Shown here: positions 12,595-23,990 of the stretch, in pieces
Layout: each line of letters begins with the position of its first letter
How positions within the stretch are numbered: position 1 is the first letter of the stretch
NCBI GenBank assembly: GCA_013397435.1
Contig: VZRG01002531.1
Location: 32,839 to 96,838 of the forward strand
Reading direction: 5' to 3'
DNA length: 64,000 nucleotides
Origin: Erythrocercus mccallii
Taxonomy: Eukaryota > Chordata > Aves > Passeriformes > Dicruridae
The notes under the pieces: model-generated
Database searches by the model: none
What the model was told of the DNA's origin: nothing
The model's input: the letters and a program-made list of their open reading frames with translations, nothing else
Program-made: the position numbers and the translations under genes

Positions 12595-13270
12595 TTGTTA
12601 GAGAAAACAATCCCCTATTCTTCAGTCTTTGCCTGTAGGTCACAGTTTTGAGTTCTTTCATCATTCTGGCTGCTGTGCTTTAATCTCTGCAGTTTGTCTC
12701 TGTTCTCTCTAATTGAGCCACAGTGGTCTAGTTGAGGATTTTCCAGAGTGGGCCAGAACGGAATAATTATCTTCTGTCTCACAGAGAGTCTCATATTGTT
12801 GGTGCATCTTTGTTTTTTGATCCGCTGTAACTCCAGACCCTTTTTTGTTGCACTGCTGCCAACCTACATGTTCCTTGTTTGTGTCTGTGCCTTTGATTCA
12901 TTCTTCTCAAGTTTAGTATTTTTCATGTGTATGTAATCAATTAAATCTTGCAGAGTTGGGTTCATTTATGATTTTCTTTCAAGCTTTTTAATCTCTGAAT
13001 TTATCTATTGGGATATTCTTGTAGCTAGCAATTTTTTAAATTATTCCATCTTGTTTGTTGTCCAAACTTTTAATAAAAATGAACAGTAGCACTGGAGTAA
13101 TACTGGATCTAAAGCAGTGTGCCACAGTACACATTTCAAATGTCTTCTCAGTTTGGTATGGCAGCTGATTATAAGAGACCTTTGAGGACAGTTACATGAC
13201 ATACCCTGCCCTATAAATGAAACCCAAACATTTTTGTAGATGTATACTTTATCAATGAGACTTCCAGGTT
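12595..13270 (-). mobile_element. Ancient, highly diverged CR1-type LINE fragment
   Basis: The plus strand follows, with many substitutions and gaps, the antisense of the deep reptile/bird CR1 3' region. Matching landmarks in order are: aacaatcccc...ttcagtctttgcctgtaggtc (12605-12645), ctttcatcattctggctg (12655-12672), gttgcactgctgcc (12847-12860), aataaaaatgaacagtagc (13072-13090), tactggatct (13102-13111) and gctgattataagagacc (13164-13180). Order and spacing agree with turtle-type CR1 consensus as I recall it. Both ends are eroded and no frame survives. It is clearly older than the octamer-tailed copies nearby. Confidence 0.65.
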
Positions 13271-13550
13271 TTCCTGTTCAGCTGTCAGCATTAGTGGCAC
13301 TGACAGAAATGATAGCACTGGCTGGTGGAACAAAATTTGTCGTGTAGAGGTTTCTTCCTGTGAGTTTGAAATACCTCTTACTGTCTCTGTGGCACCTTCT
13401 GGACAAGCCTAGCTGGCACTTTTTGTCTGCAGCCAAGCCAGTTGTCAAATGCAAAAACCTAGCAGGTTCATGGAAGGACCAGGGAAAAGGATGAGATTTC
13501 CCCCCAAAGAGATAGAATTCTTTTTTGTTTTAAATTGCTTGAACTGTCCT

Positions 13551-13696
13551 TTTCATATCCCTGGAAATGCTCAAGGCCAGGTTGGATGGGGCTTTGAGCA
13601 ACCTGGTCTAGTAGAAGGTGCCCATGCCTAAGACAGGGGGGCTAGAACTGGATGATCTCTAAGGTGCCTTCCAATTCAAACCAAACCATTCTATGA
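13551..13696 (+). mobile_element. CR1 3'-end fragment
   Basis: Contains the diagnostic CR1 end ggttggatggggctttgagc, then aacctggtctagtagaagg and gaactggatgatctctaagg. It finishes at cattctatga, a single octamer. About 145 bp; 5'-truncated. It lies in plus orientation next to, but not inside, the ancient minus-strand CR1. Confidence 0.92.
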
Positions 13697-16120
13697 ACTC
13701 ACAAGCCAATTTGTTATCTTGCAGATGCTCAGAAAGGCTTTTTGTGGCCTTTGCTTGTAAATGTTTGGAAACCATTCATGAATCAAACTAGTGGATGATG
13801 AAAAAAAGTTACTGTATGTTGGCCCTGCTGTTGTGTTGATGGATGGAGGCTTGACAGCTGAGAAGAAAACTGCCTCCAAATTCTGTGCATTGGCTCAAGT
13901 GAAACATATTGGTGATAAAGGCAAGCTGAGCTTGAACTGTGAGTGACTGAACATGCTCAGCTGGAGAGTAGGGCAGGGTGGGCAGAGCAAAGGACTGAGC
14001 CTGGAGCATCATTTATGGTTATCCAGAGTCACTGTATTCCTCTAGGTACAGGTGGAGTGTGGCTCTTGCTGGAGCCTCTGAGGGGGTTTCTGGGACTGTT
14101 TCCCTCTGTGGGTGTCATGGATTGTTTGTCATGGCTTGATGGAGGAGCACTTGTGCAAGAATCACTCTGGCTACCATTTTCTGGTACTGCCATTTTCTGG
14201 CACTGCCATTTAGTTAAAATTTTTAAATGTACCTTCGTAACTCAAGTGCTTGTCACTGCTCAGTTGCTCTAAGCAGGACTTGAAATTCTGCTGATTTGCA
14301 ACACAGTTCTTGTTGAAAAATAAGTTTGCAGGAGAGATTTAGATCCTGATGTGCTCGATGACATCAATCCCCACAGTCTGGAGAAGTGCCTATGTGTCTC
14401 AAAGGTTAGGGCTCATCCCTTTGCCCCTATGTAGTAACTTTATATTTCTAAGTAGTGTGTTAGCTGTAATCATCACCCCTAGTTGAATAAATTGGGTATT
14501 AAAAAGGACTCTGAAAGAAAAATAATAGGCATGAAAATGAAATCTAGGAGCCCAGGCCATCTTGTGAAACCTGGGTTCTACTCTGGTCTCAGAGCAGGGA
14601 GACCCTCAGGGACAAGGCATGGCTGTGCATCCTTCTGTCCAGTACCTAGTCAAGTTCCTCTTTCATCCCATATTGCAGCTGAGTCGGGTCCATGGCTCCT
14701 TCCCTGGCACATCACCCTAGTGAGATTTCCTGAGGGGAAGCAGAGGAAAACAGGAGAGGTGTAAGCTGGTGTCCTAAAGTGAATGGTGAGCTGCAGAAGG
14801 ACAGTGGTTTTGTTTTGTTCAAGCCTTGTGTAATGGGGTGAGATGCTGAGCTATGGTCAGAGGTCTTCAATATTATTGCATACAAGTTATATCCTAGATT
14901 TAAGGAAAACATCTTGCATTATAAAATATCAGGGGATTACCTTTGTTTTTATTTATTTCTATCATGTGAAAGCAGACAGACTTAAAATTTAGTTCAAAGC
15001 TGAGCAAGTAACTTCTCTGTGAACGTTTACTCGAATGGAGACAAGTTGCAATTTCCTATGGTAGTTATACTGCTGATTCTGCTGTCTGCTGGCTTTTGTA
15101 CCAGGCTCATCTGCTCTGTTTTGAGCACCTTCTAGCCGTGAATTAAGTGTTACAACAAATTCTCACTGATTCTGAACATAGAGATATTTATGATACTACC
15201 TGGAATGGTAGAAATCTCCTGCACAGCATTTCTGAATGAAATCCAAAGTACTTAATTTGAGTGAGGAAGAGCCTTGTGTATGCTTCCCACAATAAATAGC
15301 TTTTGAACTGGTGCACAAAAGGCAAATAGACAATAACAATAAACCAGGAAATTGCAGGAAAAGAAATAGTAGTTTACAGTGAAGAATAGGATGCATTTGG
15401 AGCATCTGATTCAGTAATATCTGTTAAAAATTTCAAAAGTGAGAATTCTCACCCAGGGTGATAATTCATCCTTTCTGCTCCGGATCTTCAGGCTCTTTCA
15501 AATGCTGATATGACTTTGAAACAGTTCTCTTTCTCACTTTGATGGTAATATGAAATACAGATTTATGGATAACTAGCCTGAAGTCATTGGTGCCCTGTCT
15601 AGGAACTGAAACATTTCTGCTTTTGAAAGGGATCTAAGACATCAGATCTGAGGCTTTAAATCCAGTCAGGTTAGATGGATTCAAATAAGGAAGGGTTTGA
15701 TGAAATATACTCTGGGGTACCTAAGGGCCAACAAGATGAATTTCTAAACTATTAAGCTTTATTTTATAGAGCTCCTGAAGTGCATGTACAACCTTTGCGG
15801 TTTGGGAAAGGACAGATGTAGCATCTGTCTTCAAAAGCAGTAAAAAAGAGACTCTGTGAATTGACTTCAGATCCTGCAAGCCCCTTGACAGCCCACCAGC
15901 ATGGAGCTCTGTCCTTGCTCTGTCCCCAGTCCTCACCCACACCAGAACAAGTCCAAAACAGACACCCATCCCCAAGAGCTCTCATAAAGAAGTGTCTGAG
16001 ACTGGAAGCTCCTGGTTGTCCTTCCTTTCCATTAGTGGCCCCTTCACAGCCCCCAGGATCATCCTGCTCTGGTTCCTCCATTTATTTCAAAACATTTATT
16101 TCAAAAGAGAGTGTGTTATT
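13697..16120. other. Non-coding stretch with one short tandem repeat
   Basis: Apart from the 16-bp tandem repeat at 14171-14211 I recognise nothing here. Frames up to ~109 codons (13943-14272 plus) and ~105 codons (15764-16081 minus) overlap frames on the other strand and show no domain. Confidence 0.5.
14171..14211. repeat. 16-bp tandem repeat, about 2.6 copies
   Basis: Units ctaccattttctggta (14171-14186), ctgccattttctggca (14187-14202) and a partial ctgccattt (14203-14211). Two mismatches separate the full units, so it is a small local duplication. Confidence 0.85.
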
Positions 16121-16264
16121 TACAGATTCAAAAAATACTTTGAGTTAGAAGGGACCCAACAAGGATCATCAAGTCCAAATCTTAAGTAAATGGCCTGTAT
16201 GGGGATTGAAACCACCAGCTTGGTGTTATTTACATCCTTCTCTGACCAACTGAGCCAATCACAG
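16121..16264 (-). mobile_element. TguSINE1-like SINE, second copy
   Basis: Reverse complement of the same SINE type. Read on the minus strand it starts gattggctcagttggtcaga, continues through taaataacaccaagctgg and the box-B-like ggtttcaatcc (plus 16203-16213), then aggccatttacttaag. It ends in the CR1-like tail ttggacttgatgatccttgt and gggtcccttctaactc. The box-A complement ccaactgagcca is at 16246-16257. The terminal octamers are eroded (tttttgaatctg). It keeps the longer form of the tail, with gatgatccttg, that the copy at 5.93 kb lacks. Confidence 0.82.
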
Positions 16265-16466
16265 GGTGAATTGACTGAAATCACAGAAAATCCAGGGCAT
16301 TTTGTTCCTGGGCTTCAGCAGACTGTAGGCTTGGAGAGTTCAGTACGACTTGTGTAGACATGGAAAGAAGCATGGACTGAGGTAAGGGCTGCATGCAGGA
16401 CATCCTGAACTGATCAGGAATAATTTCCATTCTGGAACATTTTTCTTCTTGGAAATAGTCATGGGA

Positions 16467-16895
16467 CCATAGAATATCCTGACCTGGAAGTATCTCACAA
16501 GGATCATTGAGTCCAGCTCGTGGCTCTGCACAGGACAATACTAAGAATCACACCACGTGCCTGAGAGTGTTGTCGAAGAGTTTCTTGAGCTCTGTCAGGT
16601 TGGTGCTGTGACCACTTCCCTGGGAAGCCTGTTCCAGTGCCCAAACATCCTCTGGGTGGAAAAACTTTTTATAATATCCAACCTCCCCTGACAGAGTATC
16701 GTGTCACTGGTCACCAGAGAGAGGTCAGTGCCTGCCCCTCTGCTTCCCCTTGTAAGGGAGCTCTAGACAGCAACAAGGTCTCCCCTCAGTTTCCTCCAGG
16801 CTGAACAAGCCAAGTGACCTCATATACTCCTTATATGACATCCCCTCTAGAACATTTACCATCTTTATGGCCTCCTTTGGACCTCCTTTCTGCCC
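16467..16895 (-). mobile_element. CR1 LINE 3' fragment (about 430 bp)
   Basis: The plus strand begins with ccatagaatatcctgacctg and runs through antisense CR1 text: ttgagtccagctcgtggctc, gaccacttccctgggaagcc, agcctgttccagtgccc, ggtctcccctcagtttcctc, and catctttatggcctcctttg. The wording differs from the 4.2 kb copy and resembles the CR1 group whose 3' end is shared with the SINE just to its left. It is 5'-truncated, with no intact frame. Confidence 0.9.
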
Positions 16896-17726
16896 ACAGT
16901 AGATCCTGATGCTGGCACTGCTTCAGCGTTTTTTAGAATTCAGGGAAATACCCATGTAAATAAAAGGTATTTCTGAATTTCTAATAGAGAATAGAATATC
17001 AGTCCATGGCTGGATGTACAAACAATGTCTCATCCTACACAAATCTAAGAAGCATGAATTCTCTGAGAAAATGCAGGTCAGCTTGTCCCTTGTCAGTTAC
17101 CTGCCAGAGTTAAAAAAAAAGAACAAACAGAGAAGTAGACTACAGCATTTATTTCAAGTGTAAAGTGCTGCATCTTGAATGTACTAAAATATCTCAACAC
17201 AATGAGCCACATGAAATGACCTATCATAACAAGTCCCAACAAATGAGGCAGTGAAAATGGCTGGAAAGGAACACGGAGCAATCTTAATGGACTGTTTTTA
17301 CAAAAACTTATTAACAACTCTTACAGCCCAAAATAGTACGTGTGTCAAATGCTCAACTATATTCCCCTCCAAAGCTGCTGCCCTGGGAAAGAGTTTGAGC
17401 TCCATAGGAAGGACAGGGAAAATGTGGGACTTTATCTTCTCTGTCACTTGGCAAATTAACCACTACTGGTTTTTTTGAAAGTCATTTGCAGCATGAAAGA
17501 TTTGCGTTTGTTGTGTGTCCCTCCCTGCTTTTGTTCTTTGAACCCTGGTGCAGCAACAATATTCAAAGAGCAGTCAGGGCCACCTGGCTGGTAGGTGGCA
17601 CTGCCAAGCTCCACTCAAATTCTGCACAGAGTGAGGCTCCTGATGAGTAAGGTGCAGCATAAACCTGGAGCATCACAGCTGCACTGGAGTAACTCTGCTC
17701 AGGCACAGATTTAGAGAGAACCAAGG

Positions 17727-17905
17727 TCATAGAGTCAAACAATAATAGAATGGTTTGGGCTGAAAGGGACCTTTAAGGAGTAAGTTGCTCAGAGCCCTGT
17801 CCAACCTAACTTTGAATATTCCCAGGAATGGGACATCCACGGCCTCTCTGGGTAACCTGTGTTAGTGTTTTACTACACTCATTAAAAAAAAATAAATTCT
17901 TTGCA
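17727..17905 (-). mobile_element. CR1 3' fragment (about 180 bp)
   Basis: Plus strand: taatagaatggtttgggctg, aaagggacctttaaggag, tccaacctaactttgaatat, ggcctctctgggtaacctgt, ending near an A-rich attaaaaaaaaataaattc. This is the antisense CR1 end with moderate divergence; the element is 5'-truncated. Confidence 0.88.
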
Positions 17906-19620
17906 TGAAATCTGAGGTGCCAGTGGCACTCTCAGAACAGCTTTGTAGCTCCACTGTAGAACTTATGAAGTTTGCAATTTTTTCTTTCTTATGATTTGGG
18001 GGAGGAAATGTGTTTGTCAGTATTTAAAGGGGCCTCTTCTCCTTTATTCCCTTTGCTCTCAGGGAGCTGAAGTAGCAGCAGGTGAGTTGAAGGTTCACAA
18101 ACAGGACTTGACTGCACTGAAGTCAATGGAGGCACCAGTGGGGTTTTGCATGATTGTGGCCTGCATAATTTCTAGTTAAGCATGCAAAAGAAACAATTTT
18201 AAACCACCTTCTTATAACTATTCTAGATCTAGACAGCTGCTTTTAGAAACAAGAGACCTTTCAGCTTATTAGCCAACTGCCTTGCTATCACAGAAATCTC
18301 TTTTATAAGCTTTTGAAAGAACTCACCCTGAAAGTCTGTTTTCAAAGAAATGTTATGTTCTGCTTTTGGAAGAGATTCTGATCACTTTAGAGGCAAGAAG
18401 CCTTCTAATTTTCAGCCTAAGTATATTTGTGGACAGTGTGTACCTATTTGTTCTCCTGCCAACACTGTGCTTTAGGTTAAATGGATCCTTTCCTCTCCTC
18501 TGTTTGCTTTCCCTTTCCTCCTTGCTGTATTTATAGAAAGCAATTAACACACCTTCTTAGCCTCTGGTTTCCTAGGCTCAGAAAACCAAACTCTGGACAC
18601 CATTCAGGAAGCCATCCTTCCTTGATAGAATTGTTCAGAAATACTTGCTGCCGGACCCAGTTTCTTGCATGATATGTGTAACATTTGGGACAGAATTAAT
18701 TTAGTCCCTGGTTCAAGTGTACCAGGTTCCTTGACTTCTTTTCCCCTCAATCTCCTTTTCAGCTCTCAGTGTGCATCCTCATTTAGTCACCTTGCCTTGT
18801 CCACACAATAAACCATGACATCCTGGTTAAAATGTGGTATTATTTTACTTGCAAGCTTTGCCTGTATGATCTGTAGATGTTGTTCCACATTCTTTCTTTC
18901 ACTTATTTCCCTTTTTGCTTAAGTGGTCCCTTTTTTGCATCCCTGAGGTACTTCCTGCTGATTCTTACTATCCCTTGAATCTAGTCCACCTCTCACAATT
19001 GTCAAAATGCTCTTCTAATATTTTTGCAAATAGTTAAAAGCCTGAGCATCTGAAAGATGCCCTTGTTCATTCAATAGTGAAATTAAATCACCAGGAAAGT
19101 GTTATGCTTTTGTTCCAGCCCCTCTGTAGTGCCTTTTAGTGAACCACAAAAATTTGAGAATGGTGCCAGGTCACAATGACACTGTTCATCTCGTCCATCA
19201 TCATCCTGTCCCCATTTGGCATTGTGTTCCTTGTGTGCTAGCCCATGGATATTTCTGGCCTGCCTTAGTTCTTCAGTCATGTCATTCCTCTAGAAACAAG
19301 CTGTGTTTTCTGATGCAGTGACATTTCTAGGGGGCAGGGGAGGATTTTGTGAGATAACTCACATCTTTTGTAAGCAAGCATAGCCAAGTTTTCCGAGTAG
19401 AGGAAACTCGTATTTACCACACCATGGCATGAAGCCTCTAAGATCAGCATGAAAGAGCTCTAACAGGACTTTTTTTATTTGTGCCACAGGGTGGATGAAA
19501 GCTGAAAGTCACCTTGTCCATCCAACTTGGCATGGACATCCAACTTAGGGACTTTGACTCTTGCAGCAGATGGCTCATCCTCCTTTGCTTTTTCTCTCTC
19601 CTTTACCTGGAGATGAAATC
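17906..19620. other. Non-coding stretch, nothing recognised
   Basis: A/T-rich DNA between two minus-strand CR1 fragments. No frame longer than ~65 codons, no repeat array and no RNA gene seen. Confidence 0.5.
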
Positions 19621-20095
19621 AGAATCATAGAATGGTTTGGGTTGGATGGGACCATAAAGATCATCCACTTCCAACTCCCCTGCCATGAACAGGGACACTT
19701 TCCACAAGACCACATTTCTCAAAGCTCCATCCAACCTATCCTTGAATACTTCCAGGGATGGGGCATTCACAGCTTCTCTGTGGAATCTCTGCCATGGCCT
19801 CACCACCATCACAGGAAAGAAACTTTCTCCAGATATATAATCTACTTGTTTTAATTTTAAATCCATTCCCCCTTGTCCTGTCTCTACATGCTCTTGCAAA
19901 AAGCTCCTCTCCATCTTTCTTGAAGGCTCCCTTTGGGTACCAGAAGGTTGTAATTAGGTCATCCCTAAGCCGTCTCTTTTCCAGTCTGAACAAACCAAAT
20001 TCTTACAGTCTTTCATTGTAGGAGAGGTGCTCCATGCCTCTAATCGTCTTGCTGGCCCTCCTCTGGACTTGCTCCACCTGATCAATGTCCTTCCA
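19621..20095 (-). mobile_element. CR1 LINE 3' fragment (about 475 bp)
   Basis: Plus strand: agaatcatagaatggtttgg, gttggatgggaccataaaga, cttccagggatggggcattc, acagcttctctgtggaatct, and later ggccctcctctggacttgct. These are the classic landmarks of antisense CR1 from the 3' end inwards. Frames here (e.g. 19603-19914 minus) are repeat by-products. The truncation point at ~20095 directly borders the unidentified open-frame segment at 20154-20564. Confidence 0.93.
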
Positions 20096-20153
20096 AATGC
20101 AGCATTTTTGTCTCTTTGGGTGCATTATTTCACTAAATTGCAACAAAGCAGCA

Positions 20154-20564
20154 TCAAGTGAAGAAAAGCTGTTCTTGCCCACCCTCAGTCTTCTGAGAGT
20201 TAAAATCCAGGTAGACAAGCAAGTGGTTGTTTTGTAAGGTTTCTAGTGGGGTCCCAGAAGTATTTTCCAGGATGAGGGAAACGTGAACCCATGGCTTCTG
20301 GACAGCAGGATCAATCTTGATGATCAGCCTCTGTAATCTTTTCCCTGTGGAAACGGCTATCAGGTCTGGAAGAAAATCTTCCCTCTCATACCACAAGGAA
20401 GGTGCCTGGACTGTGCTAATGTTGTTCCCTGGGAACAGCATCAGCTTGAAGCGCCTGCCAGCTGTCAGAACCACATTTAATCTTTGGAATAGCTGTGCAA
20501 ATCTAGTGAGTGTGCCTTGCTGCAATCCAGTGCTGTCAACACTGCTCAGAAATGACTGACCTTT
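20154..20564 (-). other. Unidentified open frame, possible decayed exon or ERV/LTR piece
   Basis: On the minus strand the frame stays open for about 410 bp, from just after an in-frame stop at 20567-20565 to the stop codon near 20154. There is no ATG near its upstream edge; a TTG at 20525 is the only start-like codon noted. The peptide mixes hydrophobic and charged residues in a globular-looking way (e.g. FKLMLFPGNNIS, EDFLPDLIAV, LQRLIIKIDP, WVHVSLILEN), unlike the Ser/Pro-rich chance frames elsewhere. I cannot assign it to a family. No strong acceptor or donor site flanks it, and it abuts the truncated 5' end of a CR1. It could be a processed-gene remnant, part of an endogenous retrovirus or LTR, or chance. 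Confidence 0.3.
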
Positions 20565-21512
20565 TCAGTGCCTGTGCAGAAGGAGTGAAGGTTTACAAAG
20601 GGGCATGCTGAAAACTGCTGACTAACAAGGAACAAATCCAACATGGTGGTGTCGTTCTTCCTAGAACACTTCAGTCTCTTTATGTGAATTCAGCACCATC
20701 AGCATTTGGGGGTTGGCAGATCAGACTGAGGGGAGCAGAGCTGTGAAATGTTTCGTGGATCTTTTCAGGGAAGATCAGCATGGTCAGGGTAATACTGAAA
20801 CGTGCTTGATTGGGCATTAGCACTTCTGTTAGTTGTGCAACACAAATCTGTCTTCCTATGCTTTCCACACAAAGTGACAGTTCTAGTCACCTCCTAATCA
20901 CACAGGCACAAGGTGTGATGCCATCCCACTTCTGTATCTGATATGATTTCTTCAAGAATAAAGTCTTTCTGGAAGACATATGTTGTCAAACACAAGCTTG
21001 TACTTCTTGTATGAATGACTAAGTGTAAAAGTTTTAGATGTTCCAGAGGCAAAAACAAATGTTCAGATAGTCCCTCCCAGCATTAAATTTAGTGTATGAT
21101 CAGAAATTAATCTATCTAACATTATTTATGAGCTCTGGGCTAATGATATAGGTGTACAACAACGTGTAGAAATGCAGGTCTTATACTTGAGAAGGTCAGA
21201 TCCATTTTCAGCATCTGATGACAAATTTGACTAAGTTTAAGTTTTACCTTATCTGAGGTCTGATCCCCTTTTTCTTCCTCCCTATTTTACTTCTATACAG
21301 GAAAAAGAATCTCAGACCACCAGAAAGGAGCCTTCAAGGAACAGATTGCTTGTGGGTGCCATAATTTAGAATTTTTGGAAAAAAAACCCCTATTTTTAGA
21401 TATGGCATGGCAAAATGTAGGAAGAGATAAACTTCCAGGGAGATGGGAGTGAATGGTATTATTCAAATAATAAGGCAGTTGTATACAGTTCTCAGTTCTG
21501 GTTGCATTTTGA
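20565..21512. other. Non-coding stretch, nothing recognised
   Basis: No repeat or frame of note. An AATAAA lies at about 20957-20962 but nothing else suggests a transcript end. Confidence 0.45.
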
Positions 21513-21728
21513 CAGAATCATTGGAGTGCTGGTTGTAAGGAACCTCTGAAGGGCTCTAGTACATCCTCAAGCTGAAATCAGTACTATTCCCAGCATCAGA
21601 CAAAGCCATTGCTAGTCTGATTTACATTTCATCTCTAAAGTTTCAGGCTCTACTATCCGTCTGTATGGCAGAGATTTGTTCTTCCAGGACTATATTGTTC
21701 TCCTGCTAAGAAGTTTCTATGGGCCAAG
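21513..21728 (-). mobile_element. Old diverged CR1 3' fragment
   Basis: Plus-strand landmarks in the right order but with heavy change: cagaatcattggagtgctgg, aaggaacctctgaagggctc, tagtacatcctc; then tgtatggcagagatttgttc and cctgctaagaagtttct, which parallel the CR1 phrases for 'cctctctggcagcctgttcc' and 'cctagtaaagaagtttct'. No octamers survive. Confidence 0.5.
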
Positions 21729-22346
21729 TCTGACCCCATCAACTTGGGGTCATTGCCATCTTGAACCTGAAATAATCTAGATTATATATATATTTTTACT
21801 TAACCATAGGGGGATATTGAGTTGACTTATTCTTGCTTTCTTCAGTAGAGGAGATCAGTATGCACCTTGTTTTTGCAGTGTTATTGGAGATGTTACAAAC
21901 TTCTAACATTAAATGATGCTGGACTTGAAATTCTAGCTGTTCTGCCCCTGACAAGGGACAAAATTATGCTTGATCAGACTGACTGAGGAGGACCCACAGA
22001 CACAACAGGGAGTGAAAGCATGACCAGATCTGTGGCTGGAAGCATCCACTAAGCTGCTGGGTGGGATGACCTTGTCCAATGTGAAACACACCACTGGTGG
22101 ATCTGCAGGCCAGTTCATGAAGCAAATGCGGTCCTGGGTGCAGGGGGGCCTTTCTCTCCATGCACTCAGGTCTCCTTCTCTGCAGTTCTGCCCATGGAGG
22201 GTTTGAGAGTCCTGCCTTGGAGCACTGGATCCTCTGGGCCTGGTAAAAATTGATCTGTTGTGTGAATGTGTGGATGAGAAGGAAGAGAGGAAGGAGGTGA
22301 CAAGAAACACCTCTAGCCCTCCCTTTGTCAAAACTGTCATGAAAGA
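21729..22346. other. Non-coding stretch, nothing recognised
   Basis: Includes a minus-strand frame of 146 codons at 21933-22373 with no domain and no conserved-looking motif. A short (TA)n run occurs at ~21783-21792. No repeat call is possible. Confidence 0.45.
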
Positions 22347-22642
22347 TACAGATACAAATCTAGTAGAAAGCATCCAAAGGAGGGCACAGTGAACGGCCTT
22401 GAGGGGAAGCTGTATGGAGGAACAGCTGAGGGCGCTTGATCTGTTCAGCCTGAAGAAGAGGAGACTGAGGGGACACCTGATTGCACTCTATGGCACCAAG
22501 CCTGCCAGAGACCAAGAAACATTTGGACAGCACTCAGGCACACGGTGTGATTCTTGGTGATGGTCCTAGGCTGGGCTGGGAGTTGGACTCGATCCTTGTG
22601 GGTCTCCTTCAACTGAGGACATTCTATGATTGTGTGATTCTA
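22347..22642 (+). mobile_element. CR1 fragment, internally deleted, with SINE-type tail
   Basis: Starts in the reverse-transcriptase 3' region (gaaagcatccaaaggagggc, ctgttcagcctgaagaagag, gagactgaggggacacctga). After gcactctatg it jumps to the 3' untranslated end: gccagagaccaagaaacatt, tgtgattcttggtgatggtc, gagttggactcgatccttgt. It ends with octamers attctatgattgtgtgattc. An internal block present in the CR1 family is missing. The terminal ~60 bp closely match the tail of the two SINEs in this window, so this copy belongs to the likely CR1 partner group. Confidence 0.88.
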
Positions 22643-23639
22643 CTGCACTGGTTGAGACCCTTAAAGACCCTCATGGCCTATTGTTGGCTCCATAACAGTC
22701 ACACTGGCCTAGGACATGCACTCTTTAACACCTTACTAGGATGTCACTGTTTGTCTTAGGCCACCAGTGTGTATTCATAAGGTGTGAGGTTTGGAGTGAG
22801 GCATCTTCACATTTCTATTGCCAATTATATTTCTGAGTAATTTGAGACTGGAAGCCAAGTTACTGAGTCTGGTAAGGTAGCACAGTGTGGGAGAAGAGCA
22901 AGGGAAAATGTGGGGTTGTAATTCTGAGATACCAGTGGTAGGTGGATAGCTTAGTTTTGAGATTTGCATACAGGCAAATAGAGGGGTTTTCGTCCACAGC
23001 TTCTATACCAGCACACTGAAAATTTTGGTCTTGAAAAGAGGTGGGAGTAGAATACCAAAGGTAAAGCATACCAAAGGCTTGTGCTGTAGACTGCAATATT
23101 TTGTAAAAAATGTATGTAAAATTTTTCCATGACCACGGAGAAATCTCATCATCTGAGTGACACCATGACTCAGGGTCAGGCTTGAGGGAGGAACATTTTC
23201 TTTGACAAAAATTATTTTTATATTTTTGAAAAAATTATTTCTTTTACCACAGTATATTGCTTAAGGTGAAAATTAGAGACATTATTTTTTTGGACTGTTT
23301 TCTGAGAGGTGTGTTGGGGAGGAATGGGGTGACACGACTGAAAACCCCATCTCTAGTTTTGCCTGGGAGAATTTGGCATGGAAATTTGCACTGGGCTAGA
23401 GTCAACCTGATTTATGCAGTTCTTAGGAAAATTAGACAGCTGGACAAATATTGGGAAAAAAATAAAAATAAACACGTGTGAAATTTTAAAAACATTTGCC
23501 CTGACTTACACTCATCTTCGTGCTTCTCGCCCACAAACATCTTGGCACACAGTTTATTATCAGGAGGGCTTGCTGAAAGAGCAATTTCTATGTCTGTGCT
23601 TCAGAACAGTCAGGAACTGTGCTTGCAGTCAGGCTTGAT
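22643..23639. other. Non-coding stretch, nothing recognised
   Basis: A/T-rich at 23100-23300 and 23450-23500. Several overlapping short frames, none with recognisable features. Confidence 0.5.
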
Positions 23640-23990
23640 AAAGAAATGGAGGCTGAGGGGAGATTTTCTCACTCTCTACCTGAAAGGAAGTCGTGGACAG
23701 GTGGGAGTCAGTTTCTTCTCCCAAGAAACAAGTGATAAGACAAGAGGAAACAGCCTCAAATTGCACCAGATGAGGTTTTAGGCTATTAGGAACAACTTCT
23801 TCACTGAAATGGGGATCAGACATTCAAAGAGGCTGCCCAGGGAAGTGGCTGAGTCATCATCCCTGAAGCTATTTAAAAGACATGTAGATGTGGCACCTAG
23901 GGACATGGTATAACAGCAGGCTTGGCAGTGCTGGATTAATGATGAGACTGGATAACCTTAAAGAACTTTTCCAAGCTTTATGAATCTATG
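23640..23990 (+). mobile_element. CR1 LINE 3' fragment (about 350 bp)
   Basis: A continuous copy of the CR1 3' region: gaggctgaggggagattttc, tcactctctacctgaaagga, gataagacaagaggaaacag, cttcttcactgaaatgggga, ggctgcccagggaagtggct, gacatgtagatgtggcacct, ggacatggtataacagcagg. It ends near tatgaatctatg. It is the reference here for the internal part missing from the deleted copy of the same subfamily at 36.6 kb. Frames at 23542-23823 are by-products. Confidence 0.93.

Noticed and set aside
14171..14211. CRISPR-like array
   Set aside because: Units are directly adjacent without spacers, and this is a vertebrate genome.
20957..20962. AATAAA as a transcript 3' end for the 20.2-20.6 kb frame
   Set aside because: It is on the plus strand whereas the open frame is on the minus strand.
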